Shown here: one piece after another, positions 46,614-59,473 of the stretch | Position numbering within the stretch: the first letter of the stretch is position 1 | Layout: each line of letters starts with the position of its first letter | Assembly: GCA_023525975.1 (NCBI GenBank) | Contig: CM042035.1 | Coordinates: 23,353,501-23,417,500, forward strand | From: Smallanthus sonchifolius | Taxonomy: Eukaryota; Streptophyta; Magnoliopsida; Asterales; Asteraceae | Direction of reading: 5' to 3' | DNA: 64,000 nucleotides | Notes under the pieces: generated by a model | Seen by the model: only the letters and a program-made list of their open reading frames with translations | The model's database searches: none | What the model was told of the DNA's origin: nothing | Made by a program: the position numbers and the translations under genes

Positions 46614-46733
46614 GGGGTTGCAACACGAGGACTTCCCAGGGGGTCACCCATCCTAGTACTACTCTCGCCCAAGCACGCTTAACTGCGGAGTTCTGATGGG
46701 ATCCGGTGCTTTAGTGCTGGTATGATCGCAACC
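46614..46733 (-). rRNA. 5S rRNA: 5S rRNA
   Basis: S class. Confidence 0.96.
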
Positions 46734-47122
46734 GAAGTAACTCTTTCAGTCTATTACTTTATCCCCTTCCACACATGACTCATTTTTACTTGCATTCTCC
46801 TCTTGCGCGCGCGTTCCGCCTTACGTCAACACGTGCGTCACCCGCCGGCGAGCGTTTAGTTCTTATACTTCCTTGTACAAAACATATTCCCACGCTCACC
46901 CGGGGCGTAAGAATAATTGACTAGTATATGAAGACACACGTGTTCCACTCGACGTCTAAACGTGTGTCTCCCGCGATCGGGCGTTCCCCGACACGGACCC
47001 GCGCGCCCGAGTCTTTACGTACGTTGACCGTTTTTGACAAAAACTTGTTACGCCCACGCCCGCTTGCAAAATAATCAACGGGTGACGTTGTTTTGAGTAA
47101 AAAAAAATAATTACTTAAAAAA

Positions 47123-47242
47123 GGGGTTGCAACACGAGGACTTCCCAGGGGGTCACCAATCCTAGTACTACTCTCGCCCAAGCACGCTTAACTGCGGAGT
47201 TCTGATGGGATCCGGTGCTTTAGTGCTGGTATGATCGCAACC
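47123..47242 (-). rRNA. 5S rRNA: 5S rRNA, T85
   Basis: B class. Confidence 0.95.
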
Positions 47243-47633
47243 GAAGTAACTCTTTCATTCTATTACTTTATCCCCTTCCACACATGACTCATTTTTACTT
47301 GCATTCTCCTCTTGCGCGCGCGTTCCGCCTTACGTCAACACGTGCGTCACCCGCCGGCGAGCGTTTAGTTCTTATACTTCCTTGTACAAAACATATTCCC
47401 ACGCTCACCCGAGGCGTAAGAATAATTGACTAGTATATGAAGACACACGTGTTCCACTCGACGTCTAAACGTGTGTCTCCCGCGATCGGGCGTTCCCCGA
47501 CACGGACCCGCGCGCCCGAGTCTTTACGTACGTTGACCGTTTTTTGACAAAAAACTTGTTACGCCCACGCCCGCTTGCAAAATATTCAACGGGTGACGTT
47601 GTTTTGGGTAAAAAAAAATAATTACTTAAAAAA

Positions 47634-47753
47634 GGGGTTGCAACACGAGGACTTCCCAGGGGGTCACCCATCCTAGTACTACTCTCGCCCAAGCACGCTT
47701 AACTGCGGAGTTCTGATGGGATCCGGTGCTTTAGTGCTGGTATGATCGCAACC
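47634..47753 (-). rRNA. 5S rRNA: 5S rRNA
   Basis: P class; second pentamer. Confidence 0.96.
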
Positions 47754-48144
47754 GAAGTAACTCTTTCAGTCTATTACTTTATCCCCTTCCACACATGACT
47801 CATTTTTACTTGCATTCTCCTCTTGCGCGCGCGTTCCGCCTTACGTCAACACGTGCGTCACCCGCCGGCGAGAGTTTAGTTCTTATACTTCCTTGTACAA
47901 AACATATTCCCACGCTCACCCGAGGCGTAAGAATAATTGACTAGTATATGAAGACACACGTGTTCCACTCGACGTCTAAACGTGTGTCTCCCGCGATCGG
48001 GCGTTCCCCGACACGGACCCGCGCGCCCGAGTCTTTACGTACGTTGACCGTTTTTTGACAAAAAACTTGTTACGCCCACGCCCGCTTGCAAAATAATCAA
48101 CGGGTGACGTTGTTTTGAGTAAAAAAAAATAATTACTTAAAAAA

Positions 48145-48264
48145 GGGGTTGCAACACGAGGACTTCCCAGGGGGTCACCCATCCTAGTACTACTCTCGCC
48201 CAAGCACGCTTAACTGCGGAGTTCTGATGGGATCCGGTGCTTTAGTGCTGGTATGATCGCAACC
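48145..48264 (-). rRNA. 5S rRNA: 5S rRNA
   Basis: A class. Confidence 0.96.
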
Positions 48265-48655
48265 GAAGTAACTCTTTCAGTTTATTACTTTATCCCCTTC
48301 CACACATGACTCATTTTTACTTGCATTCTCCTCTTGCGCGCGCGTTCCGCCTTACGTCAACACGTGCGTCACCCGCCGGCGAGCGTTTAGTTCTTATACT
48401 TCTTTGTACAAAACATATTCCCACGCTCACCCGAGGCGTAAGAATAATTGACTAGAATATGAAGACACACGTGTTCCACTCGACGTCTAAACGTGTGTCT
48501 CCCGAGATCGGGCGTTCCCCGACACGGACCCGCGCGCCCGAGTCTTTACGTACGTTGACCGTTTTTTGACAAAAAACTTGTTACGCCCACGCCCGCTTGC
48601 AAAATAATCAACGGGTAACGTTGTTTTGAGTAAAAAAAAATAATTACTTAAAAAA

Positions 48656-48775
48656 GGGGTTGCAACACGAGGACTTCCCAGGGGGTCACCCATCCTAGTA
48701 CTACTCTCGCCCAAGCACGCTTAACTGCGGAGTTCTGATGGGATCCGGTGCTTTAGTGCTGGTATGATCGCAACC
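48656..48775 (-). rRNA. 5S rRNA: 5S rRNA
   Basis: L class. Confidence 0.96.
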
Positions 48776-49166
48776 GAAGTAACTCTTTCAGTTTATTACT
48801 TTATCCCCTTCCACACATGACTCATTTTTACTTGCATTCTCCTCTTGCGCGCGTGTTCCGCCTTACGTCAACACGTGCGTCACCCGCCGGCGAGCGTTTA
48901 GTTCTTATACTTCCTTGTACAAAACATATTCCCACGCTCACCCGAGGCGTAAGAATAATTGACTAGAATATGAAGACACACGTGTTCCACTCGACGTCTA
49001 AACGTGTGTCTCCCGAGATCGGGCGTTCCCCGACACGGACCCGCGCGCCCGAGTCTTTACGTACGTTGACCGTTTTTTGACAAAAAACTTGTTACGCCCA
49101 CGCCCGCTTGCAAAATAATCAACGAGTGACGTTGTTTTGAGTAAAAAAAAATAATTACTTAAAAAA

Positions 49167-49286
49167 GGGGTTGCAACACGAGGACTTCCCAGGGGGTCAC
49201 CCATCCTAGTACTACTCTCGCCCAAGCACGCTTAACTGCGGAGTTCTGATGGGATCCGGTGCTTTAGTGCTGGTATGATCGCAACC
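49167..49286 (-). rRNA. 5S rRNA: 5S rRNA
   Basis: S class. Confidence 0.96.
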
Positions 49287-49675
49287 GAAGTAACTCTTTC
49301 AGTCTATTACTTTATCCCCTTCCACACATGACTCATTTTTACTTGCATTCTCCTCTTGCGCGCGCGTTCCGCCTTACGTCAACACGTGCGTCACCCGCCG
49401 GCGAGCGTTTAGTTCTTATACTTCCTTGTACAAAACATATTCCCACGCTCACCCGGGGCGTAAGAATAATTGACTAGTATATGAAGACACACGTGTTCCA
49501 CTCGACGTCTAAACGTGTGTCTCCCGCGATCGGGCGTTCCCCGACACGGACCCGCGCGCCCGAGTCTTTACGTACGTTGACCGTTTTTGACAAAAACTTG
49601 TTACGCCCACGCCCGCTTGCAAAATAATCAACGGGTGACGTTGTTTTGAGTAAAAAAAAATAATTACTTAAAAAA

Positions 49676-49795
49676 GGGGTTGCAACACGAGGACTTCCCA
49701 GGGGGTCACCCATCCTAGTACTACTCTCGCCCAAGCACGCTTAACTGCGGAGTTCTGATGGGATCCGGTGCTTTAGTGCTGGTATGATCGCAACC
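49676..49795 (-). rRNA. 5S rRNA: 5S rRNA, G85 on B spacer
   Basis: B-type spacer but with the majority G85 in the gene: a likely conversion or back mutation, the reverse of 33971. Confidence 0.95.
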
Positions 49796-50186
49796 GAAGT
49801 AACTCTTTCAGTTTATTACTTTATCCCCTTCCACACATGACTCATTTTTACTTGCATTATCCTCTTGCGCGCGCGTTCCGCCTTACGTCAACACGTGCGT
49901 CACCCGCCGGCGAGCGTTTAGTTCTTATACTTCCTTGTACAAAACATATTCCCACGCTCACCCGAGGCGTAAGAATAATTGACTAGAATATGAAGACACA
50001 CGTGTTCCACTCGACGTCTAAACGTGTGTCTCCCGAGATCGGGCGTTCCCCGACACGGACCCGCGCGCCCGAGTCTTTACGTACGTTGACCGTTTTTTGA
50101 CAAAAAACTTGTTACGCCCACGCCCGCTTGCAAAATAATCAACGGGTGACGTTGTTTTGAGTAAAAAAAAATAATTACTTAAAAAA

Positions 50187-50306
50187 GGGGTTGCAACACG
50201 AGGACTTCCCAGGGGGTCACCCATCCTAGTACTACTCTCGCCCAAGCACGCTTAACTGCGGAGTTCTGATGGGATCCGGTGCTTTAGTGCTGGTATGATC
50301 GCAACC
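50187..50306 (-). rRNA. 5S rRNA: 5S rRNA
   Basis: A class; CATTATCC variant in its upstream-side neighbour spacer, shared with 57823. Confidence 0.96.
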
Positions 50307-50697
50307 GAAGTAACTCTTTCAGTTTATTACTTTATCCCCTTCCACACATGACTCATTTTTACTTGCATTCTCCTCTTGCGCGCGCGTTCCGCCTTACGTC
50401 AACACGTGCGTCACCCGCCGGCGAGCGTTTAGTTCTTATACTTCCTTGTACAAAACATATTCCCACGCTCACCCGAGGCGTAAGAATAATTGACTAGAAT
50501 ATGAAGACACACGTGTTCCACTCGACGTCTAAACGTGTGTCTCCCGAGATCGGGCGTTCCCCGACACGGACCCGCGCGCCCGAGTCTTTACGTACGTTGA
50601 CCGTTTTTTGACAAAAAACTTGTTACGCCCACGCCCGCTTGCAAAATAATCAACGGGTGACGTTGTTTTGACTAAAAAAAAATAATTACTTAAAAAA

Positions 50698-50817
50698 GGG
50701 GTTGCAACACGAGGACTTCCCAGGGGGTCACCCATCCTAGTACTACTCTCGCCCAAGCACGCTTAACTGCGGAGTTCTGATGGGATCCGGTGCTTTAGTG
50801 CTGGTATGATCGCAACC
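50698..50817 (-). rRNA. 5S rRNA: 5S rRNA
   Basis: C class. Confidence 0.96.
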
Positions 50818-51206
50818 GAAGTAACTCTTTCAGTCTATTACTTTATCCCCTTCCACACATGACTCATTTTTACTTGCATTCTCCTCTTGCGCGCGCGTTC
50901 CGCCTTACGTCAACACGTGCGTCACCCGCCGACGAGAGTTTAGTTCTTATACTTCCTTGTACAAAACATATTCCCACGCTCACCCGGGGCGTAAGAATAA
51001 TTGACTAGTATATGAAGACACACGTGTTCCACTCGACGTCTAAACGTGTGTCTCCCGCGATCGGGCGTTCCCCGACACGGACCCGCGCGCCCGAGTCTTT
51101 ACGTACGTTGACCGTTTTTGACAAAAACTTGTTACGCCCACGCCCGTTTGCAAAATAATCAACGGGTGACGTTGTTTTGAGTAAAAAAAAATAATTACTT
51201 AAAAAA

Positions 51207-51326
51207 GGGGTTGCAACACGAGGACTTCCCAGGGGGTCACCAATCCTAGTACTACTCTCGCCCAAGCACGCTTAACTGCGGAGTTCTGATGGGATCCGGT
51301 GCTTTAGTGCTGGTATGATCGCAACC
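51207..51326 (-). rRNA. 5S rRNA: 5S rRNA, T85
   Basis: Bn class. Confidence 0.95.
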
Positions 51327-51717
51327 GAAATAACTCTTTCATTCTATTACTTTATCCCCTTCCACACATGACTCATTTTTACCTGCATTCTCCTCTTGCG
51401 CGCGCGTTCCGCCTTACGTCAACACGTGCGTCATCCGCCGGCGAGCGTTTAGTTCTTATACTTCCTTGTACAAAACATATTCCCACGCTCACCCGGGGCG
51501 TAAGAATAATTGACTAGTATATGAAGACACACGTGTTCCACTCGACGTCTAAACGTGTGTCTCCCGCGATCGGGCGTTCCCCGACACGGACCCGCGCGCC
51601 CGAGTCTTTACGTACGTTGACCGTTTTTTGACAAAAAACTTGTTACGCCCACGCCCGCTTGCAAAATATTCAACGGGTGACGTTGTTTTGGGTAAAAAAA
51701 AATAATTACTTAAAAAA

Positions 51718-51837
51718 GGGGTTGCAACACGAGGACTTCCCAGGGGGTCACCCATCCTAGTACTACTCTCGCCCAAGCACGCTTAACTGCGGAGTTCTGA
51801 TGGGATCCGGTGCTTTAGTGCTGGTATGATCGCAACC
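51718..51837 (-). rRNA. 5S rRNA: 5S rRNA
   Basis: P class. Confidence 0.96.
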
Positions 51838-52226
51838 GAAATAACTCTTCCATTCTATTACTTTATCCCCTTCCACACATGACTCATTTTTACTTGCATT
51901 CTCCTCTTGCGCGCGCGTTCCGCCTTACGTCAACACGTGCGTCACCCGCCGGCGAGCGTTTAGTTCTTATACTTCTTTGTACAAAACATATTCCCACGCT
52001 CACTCGGGGCGTAAGAATAATTGACTAGTATATGAAGACACACGTGTTCCACTCGACGTCTAAACGTGTGTCTCCCGCGATCGGGCGTTCCCCGACACGG
52101 ACCCGCGCGCCCGAGTCTTTACGTACGTTGACCGTTTTTTGACAATAAACTTGTTACGCCCACGCCCGCTTGCAAAATAATCAACGGGTGACGTTATTTA
52201 GAGTAAAAAAAAAATAAATTAAAAAA

Positions 52227-52346
52227 GGGGTTGCAACACGAGGACTTCCCAGGGGGTCACCAATCCTAGTACTACTCTCGCCCAAGCACGCTTAACTGCG
52301 GAGTTCTGATGGGATCCGGTGCTTTAGTGCTGGTATGATCGCAACC
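52227..52346 (-). rRNA. 5S rRNA: 5S rRNA, T85
   Basis: Divergent edge-type unit with T85; private GACAATAAAC in the spacer to its left. Confidence 0.95.
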
Positions 52347-52720
52347 GAAATAACTCTTTCATTCTATTACTTTATCCCCTTCCACACATGACTCATTTTT
52401 ACTTGCATTCTCCTCTTGCGCGCGCGTTCCGCCTTACGTCAACACGTGCGTCACTCGCCGGCGAGCGTTTAGTTCTTATACTTCCTTGTACAAAACATAT
52501 TCCCACGCTCACCCGGGGCGTAAGAATAATTGACTAGTATATGAAGACACACGTGTTCCACTCGACGTCTAAACGTGTGTCTCCCGCGATCGGGCGTTCC
52601 CCGACACGGACCCGCGCGCCCGAGTCTTTACGTACGTTGACCGTTTTTTGATAAAAACTCGTTACGCCCACGTCCGCTTGCATGACGTTATTTAGAGTAA
52701 AAAAAAAATAAATTAAAAAA

Positions 52721-52840
52721 GGGGTTGCAACACGAGGACTTCCCAGGGGGTCACCAATCCTAGTACTACTCTCGCCCAAGCACGCTTAACTGCGGAGTTC
52801 TGATGGGATCCGGTGCTTTAGTGCTGGTATGATCGCAACC
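52721..52840 (-). rRNA. 5S rRNA: 5S rRNA, T85
   Basis: Edge-type unit; spacer on its left has the 15-bp deletion. Confidence 0.95.
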
Positions 52841-53228
52841 GAAATAACTCTTTCATTCTATTACTTTATCCCCTTCCACACATGACTCATTTTTACTTGC
52901 ATTCTCCTCTTGCGCGCGCGTTCCGCCTTACGTCAACACGTGCGTCACCCGCCGGCGAGCGTTTAGTTCTTATACTTCCTTGTACAAAACATATTCCCAC
53001 GCTCACCCGGGGCGTAAGAATAATTGACTATTATATGAAGACACACGTGTTCCACTCGACGTCTAAACGTGTGTCTCCCGCGATCGGGCGTTCCCCGACA
53101 CGGACCCGCGCGCCCGAGTCTTTACGTACGTTGACCGTTTTTTGATAAAAACTCGTTACGCCCACGTCCGCTTGCATAATAATCAACGGATGACGTTATT
53201 TAGAGTAAAAAATAAATAAATTAAAAAA

Positions 53229-53348
53229 GGGGTTGCAACACGAGGACTTCCCAGGAGGTCACCAATCCTAGTACTACTCTCGCCCAAGCACGCTTAACTG
53301 CGGAGTTCTTATGGGATCCGGTGCTTTAGTGCTGGTATGATCGCAACC
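53229..53348 (-). rRNA. 5S rRNA: 5S rRNA, edge variant
   Basis: Edge class (A39, T93, T85). The spacer to its right switches to C-unit sequence, a recombination junction. Confidence 0.93.
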
Positions 53349-53738
53349 GAAATAACTCTTTCATTCTATTACTTTATCCCCTTCCACACATGACTCATTT
53401 TTACTTGCATTCTCCTCTTGCGCGCGCGTTCCGCCTTACGTCAACACGTGCGTCACCCGCCGGCGAGCGTTTAGTTCTTATACTTCCTTGTACAAAACAT
53501 ATTCCCACGCTCACCCGAGGCGTAAGAATAATTGACTAGAATATGAAGACACACGTGTTCCACTCGACGTCTAAACGTGTGTCTCCCGAGATCGGGCGTT
53601 CCCCGACACGGACCCGCGCGCCCGAGTCTTTACGTACGTTGACCGTTTTTTGACAAAAAACTTGTTACGCCCACGCCCGCTTGCAAAATAATCAACGGGT
53701 GACGTTGTTTTGACTAAAAAAAATAATTACTTAAAAAA

Positions 53739-53858
53739 GGGGTTGCAACACGAGGACTTCCCAGGGGGTCACCCATCCTAGTACTACTCTCGCCCAAGCA
53801 CGCTTAACTGCGGAGTTCTGATGGGATCCGGTGCTTTAGTGCTGGTATGATCGCAACC
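53739..53858 (-). rRNA. 5S rRNA: 5S rRNA
   Basis: C class with a 1-bp shorter A tract in the spacer. Confidence 0.96.
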
Positions 53859-54247
53859 GAAGTAACTCTTTCAGTCTATTACTTTATCCCCTTCCACACA
53901 TGACTCATTTTTACTTGCATTCTCCTCTTGCGCGCGCGTTCCGCCTTACGTCAACACGTGCGTCACCCGCCGGCGAGAGTTTAGTTCTTATACTTCCTTG
54001 TACAAAACATATTCCCACGCTCACCCGGGGCGTAAGAATAATTGACTAGTATATGAAGACACACGTGTTCCACTCGACGTCTAAACGTGTGTCTCCCGCG
54101 ATCGGGCGTTCCCCGACACGGACCCGCGCGCCCGAGTCTTTACGTACGTTGACCGTTTTTGACAAAAACTTGTTACGCCCACGCCCGTTTGCAAAATAAT
54201 CAACGGGTGACGTTGTTTTGAGTAAAAAAAAATAATTACTTAAAAAA

Positions 54248-54367
54248 GGGGTTGCAACACGAGGACTTCCCAGGGGGTCACCAATCCTAGTACTACTCTC
54301 GCCCAAGCACGCTTAACTGCGGAGTTCTGATGGGATCCGGTGCTTTAGTGCTGGTATGATCGCAACC
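54248..54367 (-). rRNA. 5S rRNA: 5S rRNA, T85
   Basis: Bn class. Confidence 0.95.
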
Positions 54368-54758
54368 GAAATAACTCTTTCATTCTATTACTTTATCCCC
54401 TTCCACACATGACTCATTTTTACCTGCATTCTCCTCTTGCGCGCGCGTTCCGCCTTACGTCAACACGTGCGTCATCCGCCGGCGAGCGTTTAGTTCTTAT
54501 ACTTCCTTGTACAAAACATATTCCCACGCTCACCCGGGGCGTAAGAATAATTGACTAGTATATGAAGACACACGTGTTCCACTCGACGTCTAAACGTGTG
54601 TCTCCCGCGATCGGGCGTTCCCCGACACGGACCCGCGCGCCCGAGTCTTTACGTACGTTGACCGTTTTTTGACAAAAAACTTGTTACGCCCACGCCCGCT
54701 TGCAAAATATTCAACGGGTGACGTTGTTTTGGGTAAAAAAAAATAATTACTTAAAAAA

Positions 54759-54878
54759 GGGGTTGCAACACGAGGACTTCCCAGGGGGTCACCCATCCTA
54801 GTACTACTCTCGCCCAAGCACGCTTAACTGCGGAGTTCTGATGGGATCCGGTGCTTTAGTGCTGGTATGATCGCAACC
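54759..54878 (-). rRNA. 5S rRNA: 5S rRNA
   Basis: P class; third pentamer (P-A-A-S-B). Confidence 0.96.
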
Positions 54879-55269
54879 GAAGTAACTCTTTCAGTCTATT
54901 ACTTTATCCCCTTCCACACATGACTCATTTTTACTTGCATTCTCCTCTTGCGCGCGCGTTCCGCCTTACGTCAACACGTGCGTCACCCGCCGGCGAGAGT
55001 TTAGTTCTTATACTTCCTTGTACAAAACATATTCCCACGCTCACCCGGGGCGTAAGAATAATTGACTAGTATATGAAGACACACGTGTTCCACTCGACGT
55101 CTAAACGTGTGTCTCCCGCGATCGGGCGTTCCCCGACACGGACCCGCGCGCCCGAGTCTTTACGTACGTTGACCGTTTTTTGACAAAAAACTTGTTACGC
55201 CCACGCCCGCTTGCAAAATAATCAACGGGTGACGTTGTTTTGAGTAAAAAAAAATAATTACTTAAAAAA

Positions 55270-55389
55270 GGGGTTGCAACACGAGGACTTCCCAGGGGGT
55301 CACCCATCCTAGTACTACTCTCGCCCAAGCACGCTTAACTGCGGAGTTCTGATGGGATCCGGTGCTTTAGTGCTGGTATGATCGCAACC
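55270..55389 (-). rRNA. 5S rRNA: 5S rRNA
   Basis: A class. Confidence 0.96.
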
Positions 55390-55780
55390 GAAGTAACTCT
55401 TTCAGTTTATTACTTTATCCCCTTCCACACATGACTCATTTTTACTTGCATTCTCCTCTTGCGCGCGCGTTCCGCCTTACGTCAACACGTGCGTCACCCG
55501 CCGGCGAGCGTTTAGTTCTTATACTTCCTTGTACAAAACATATTCCCACGCTCACCCGAGGCGTAAGAATAATTGACTAGAATATGAAGACACACGTGTT
55601 CCACTCGACGTCTAAACGTGTGTCTCCCGAGATCGGGCGTTCCCCGACACGGACCCGCGCGCCCGAGTCTTTACGTACGTTGACCGTTTTTTGACAAAAA
55701 ACTTGTTACGCCCACGCCCGCTTGCAAAATAATCAACGGGTGACGTTGTTTTGAGTAAAAAAAAATAATTACTTAAAAAA

Positions 55781-55900
55781 GGGGTTGCAACACGAGGACT
55801 TCCCAGGGGGTCACCCATCCTAGTACTACTCTCGCCCAAGCACGCTTAACTGCGGAGTTCTGATGGGATCCGGTGCTTTAGTGCTGGTATGATCGCAACC
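55781..55900 (-). rRNA. 5S rRNA: 5S rRNA
   Basis: A class. Confidence 0.96.
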
Positions 55901-56291
55901 GAAGTAACTCTTTCAGTTTATTACTTTATCCCCTTCCACACATGACTCATTTTTACTTGCATTCTCCTCTTGCGCGCGCGTTCCGCCTTACGTCAACACG
56001 TGCGTCACCCGCCGGCGAGCGTTTAGTTCTTATACTTCCTTGTACAAAACATATTCCCACGCTCACCCGAGGCGTAAGAATAATTGACTAGAATATGAAG
56101 ACACACGTGTTCCACTCGACGTCTAAACGTGTGTCTCCCGAGATCGGGCGTTCCCCGACACGGACCCGCGCGCCCGATTCTTTACGTACGTTGACCGTTT
56201 TTTGACAAAAAACTTGTTACGCCCACGCCCGCTTGCAAAATAATCAACGAGTGACGTTGTTTTGAGTAAAAAAAAATAATTACTTAAAAAA

Positions 56292-56411
56292 GGGGTTGCA
56301 ACACGAGGACTTCCCAGGGGGTCACCCATCCTAGTACTACTCTCGCCCAAGCACGCTTAACTGCGGAGTTCTGATGGGATCCGGTGCTTTAGTGCTGGTA
56401 TGATCGCAACC
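56292..56411 (-). rRNA. 5S rRNA: 5S rRNA
   Basis: S class with private CCGATTC in spacer. Confidence 0.96.
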
Positions 56412-56800
56412 GAAGTAACTCTTTCAGTCTATTACTTTATCCCCTTCCACACATGACTCATTTTTACTTGCATTCTCCTCTTGCGCGCGCGTTCCGCCTT
56501 ACGTCAACACGTGCGTCACCCGCCGGCGAGCGTTTAGTTCTTATACTTCCTTGTACAAAACATATTCCCACGCTCACCCGGGGCGTAAGAATAATTGACT
56601 AGTATATGAAGACACACGTGTTCCACTCGACGTCTAAACGTGTGTCTCCCGCGATCGGGCGTTCCCCGACACGGACCCGCGCGCCCGAGTCTTTACGTAC
56701 GTTGACCGTTTTTGACAAAAACTTGTTACGCCCACGCCCGCTTGCAAAATAATCAACGGGTGACGTTGTTTTGAGTAAAAAAAAATAATTACTTAAAAAA

Positions 56801-56920
56801 GGGGTTGCAACACGAGGACTTCCCAGGGGGTCACCAATCCTAGTACTACTCTCGCCCAAGCACGCTTAACTGCGGAGTTCTGATGGGATCCGGTGCTTTA
56901 GTGCTGGTATGATCGCAACC
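56801..56920 (-). rRNA. 5S rRNA: 5S rRNA, T85
   Basis: B class. Confidence 0.95.
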
Positions 56921-57311
56921 GAAGTAACTCTTTCATTCTATTACTTTATCCCCTTCCACACATGACTTATTTTTACTTGCATTCTCCTCTTGCGCGCGCG
57001 TTCCGCCTTACGTCAACACGTGCGTCACCCGCCGGCGAGCGTTTAGTTCTTATACTTCCTTGTACAAAACATATTCCCACGCTCACCCGAGGCGTAAGAA
57101 TAATTGACTAGAATATGAAGACACACGTGTTCCACTCGACGTCTAAACGTGTGTCTCCCGAGATCGGGCGTTCCCCGACACGGACCCGCGCGCCCGAGTC
57201 TTTACGTACGTTGACCGTTTTTTGACAAAAAACTTGTTACGCCCACGCCCGCTTGCAAAATAATCAACGGGTGACGTTGTTTTGAGTAAAAAAAAATAAT
57301 TACTTAAAAAA

Positions 57312-57431
57312 GGGGTTGCAACACGAGGACTTCCCAGGGGGTCACCCATCCTAGTACTACTCTCGCCCAAGCACGCTTAACTGCGGAGTTCTGATGGGAT
57401 CCGGTGCTTTAGTGCTGGTATGATCGCAACC
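57312..57431 (-). rRNA. 5S rRNA: 5S rRNA
   Basis: A class. Confidence 0.96.
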
Positions 57432-57822
57432 GAAGTAACTCTTTCAGTTTATTACTTTATCCCCTTCCACACATGACTCATTTTTACTTGCATTATCCTC
57501 TTGCGCGCGCGTTCCGCCTTACGTCAACACGTGCGTCACCCGCCGGCGAGCGTTTAGTTCTTATACTTCCTTGTACAAAACATATTCCCACGCTCACCCG
57601 AGGCGTAAGAATAATTGACTAGAATATGAAGACACACGTGTTCCACTCGACGTCTAAACGTGTGTCTCCCGAGATCGGGCGTTCCCCGACACGGACCCGC
57701 GCGCCCGAGTCTTTACGTACGTTGACCGTTTTTTGACAAAAAACTTGTTACGCCCACGCCCGCTTGCAAAATAATCAACGGGTGACGTTGTTTTGAGTAA
57801 AAAAAAATAATTACTTAAAAAA

Positions 57823-57942
57823 GGGGTTGCAACACGAGGACTTCCCAGGGGGTCACCCATCCTAGTACTACTCTCGCCCAAGCACGCTTAACTGCGGAGT
57901 TCTGATGGGATCCGGTGCTTTAGTGCTGGTATGATCGCAACC
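57823..57942 (-). rRNA. 5S rRNA: 5S rRNA
   Basis: A class; counterpart of 50187 in the 7.6-kb duplication. Confidence 0.96.
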
Positions 57943-58333
57943 GAAGTAACTCTTTCAGTTTATTACTTTATCCCCTTCCACACATGACTCATTTTTACTT
58001 GCATTCTCCTCTTGCGCGCGCGTTCCGCCTTACGTCAACACGTGCGTCACCCGCCGGCGAGCGTTTAGTTCTTATACTTCCTTGTACAAAACATATTCCC
58101 ACGCTCACCCGAGGCGTAAGAATAATTGACTAGAATATGAAGACACACGTGTTCCACTCGACGTCTAAACGTGTGTCTCCCGAGATCGGGCGTTCCCCGA
58201 CACGGACCCGCGCGCCCGAGTCTTTACGTACGTTGACCGTTTTTTGACAAAAAACTTGTTACGCCCACGCCCGCTTGCAAAATAATCAACGGGTGACGTT
58301 GTTTTGACTAAAAAAAAATAATTACTTAAAAAA

Positions 58334-58453
58334 GGGGTTGCAACACGAGGACTTCCCAGGGGGTCACCCATCCTAGTACTACTCTCGCCCAAGCACGCTT
58401 AACTGCGGAGTTCTGATGGGATCCGGTGCTTTAGTGCTGGTATGATCGCAACC
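58334..58453 (-). rRNA. 5S rRNA: 5S rRNA
   Basis: C class. Confidence 0.96.
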
Positions 58454-58842
58454 GAAGTAACTCTTTCAGTCTATTACTTTATCCCCTTCCACACATGACT
58501 CATTTTTACTTGCATTCTCCTCTTGCGCGCGCGTTCCGCCTTACGTCAACACGTGCGTCACCCGCCGGCGAGAGTTTAGTTCTTATACTTCCTTGTACAA
58601 AACATATTCCCACGCTTACCCGGGGCGTAAGAATAATTGACTAGTATATGAAGACACACGTGTTCCACTCGACGTCTAAACGTGTGTCTCCCGCGATCGG
58701 GCGTTCCCCGACACGGACCCGCGCGCCCGAGTCTTTACGTACGTTGACCGTTTTTGACAAAAACTTGTTACGCCCACGCCCGTTTGCAAAATAATCAACG
58801 GGTGACGTTGTTTTGAGTAAAAAAAAATAATTACTTAAAAAA

Positions 58843-58962
58843 GGGGTTGCAACACGAGGACTTCCCAGGGGGTCACCAATCCTAGTACTACTCTCGCCCA
58901 AGCACGCTTAACTGCGGAGTTCTGATGGGATCCGGTGCTTTAGTGCTGGTATGATCGCAACC
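58843..58962 (-). rRNA. 5S rRNA: 5S rRNA, T85
   Basis: Bn class. Confidence 0.95.
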
Positions 58963-59353
58963 GAAATAACTCTTTCATTCTATTACTTTATCCCCTTCCA
59001 CACATGACTCATTTTTACCTGCATTCTCCTCTTGCGCGCGCGTTCCGCCTTACGTCAACACGTGCGTCATCCGCCGGCGAGCGTTTAGTTCTTATACTTC
59101 CTTGTACAAAACATATTCCCACGCTCACCCGGGGCGTAAGAATAATTGACTAGTATATGAAGACACACGTGTTCCACTCGACGTCTAAACGTGTGTCTCC
59201 CGCGATCGGGCGTTCCCCGACACGGACCCGCGCGCCCGAGTCTTTACGTACGTTGACCGTTTTTTGACAAAAAACTTGTTACGCCCACGCCCGCTTGCAA
59301 AATATTCAACGGGTGACGTTGTTTTGGGTAAAAAAAAATAATTACTTAAAAAA

Positions 59354-59473
59354 GGGGTTGCAACACGAGGACTTCCCAGGGGGTCACCCATCCTAGTACT
59401 ACTCTCGCCCAAGCACGCTTAACTGCGGAGTTCTGATGGGATCCGGTGCTTTAGTGCTGGTATGATCGCAACC
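59354..59473 (-). rRNA. 5S rRNA: 5S rRNA
   Basis: P class. Confidence 0.96.
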
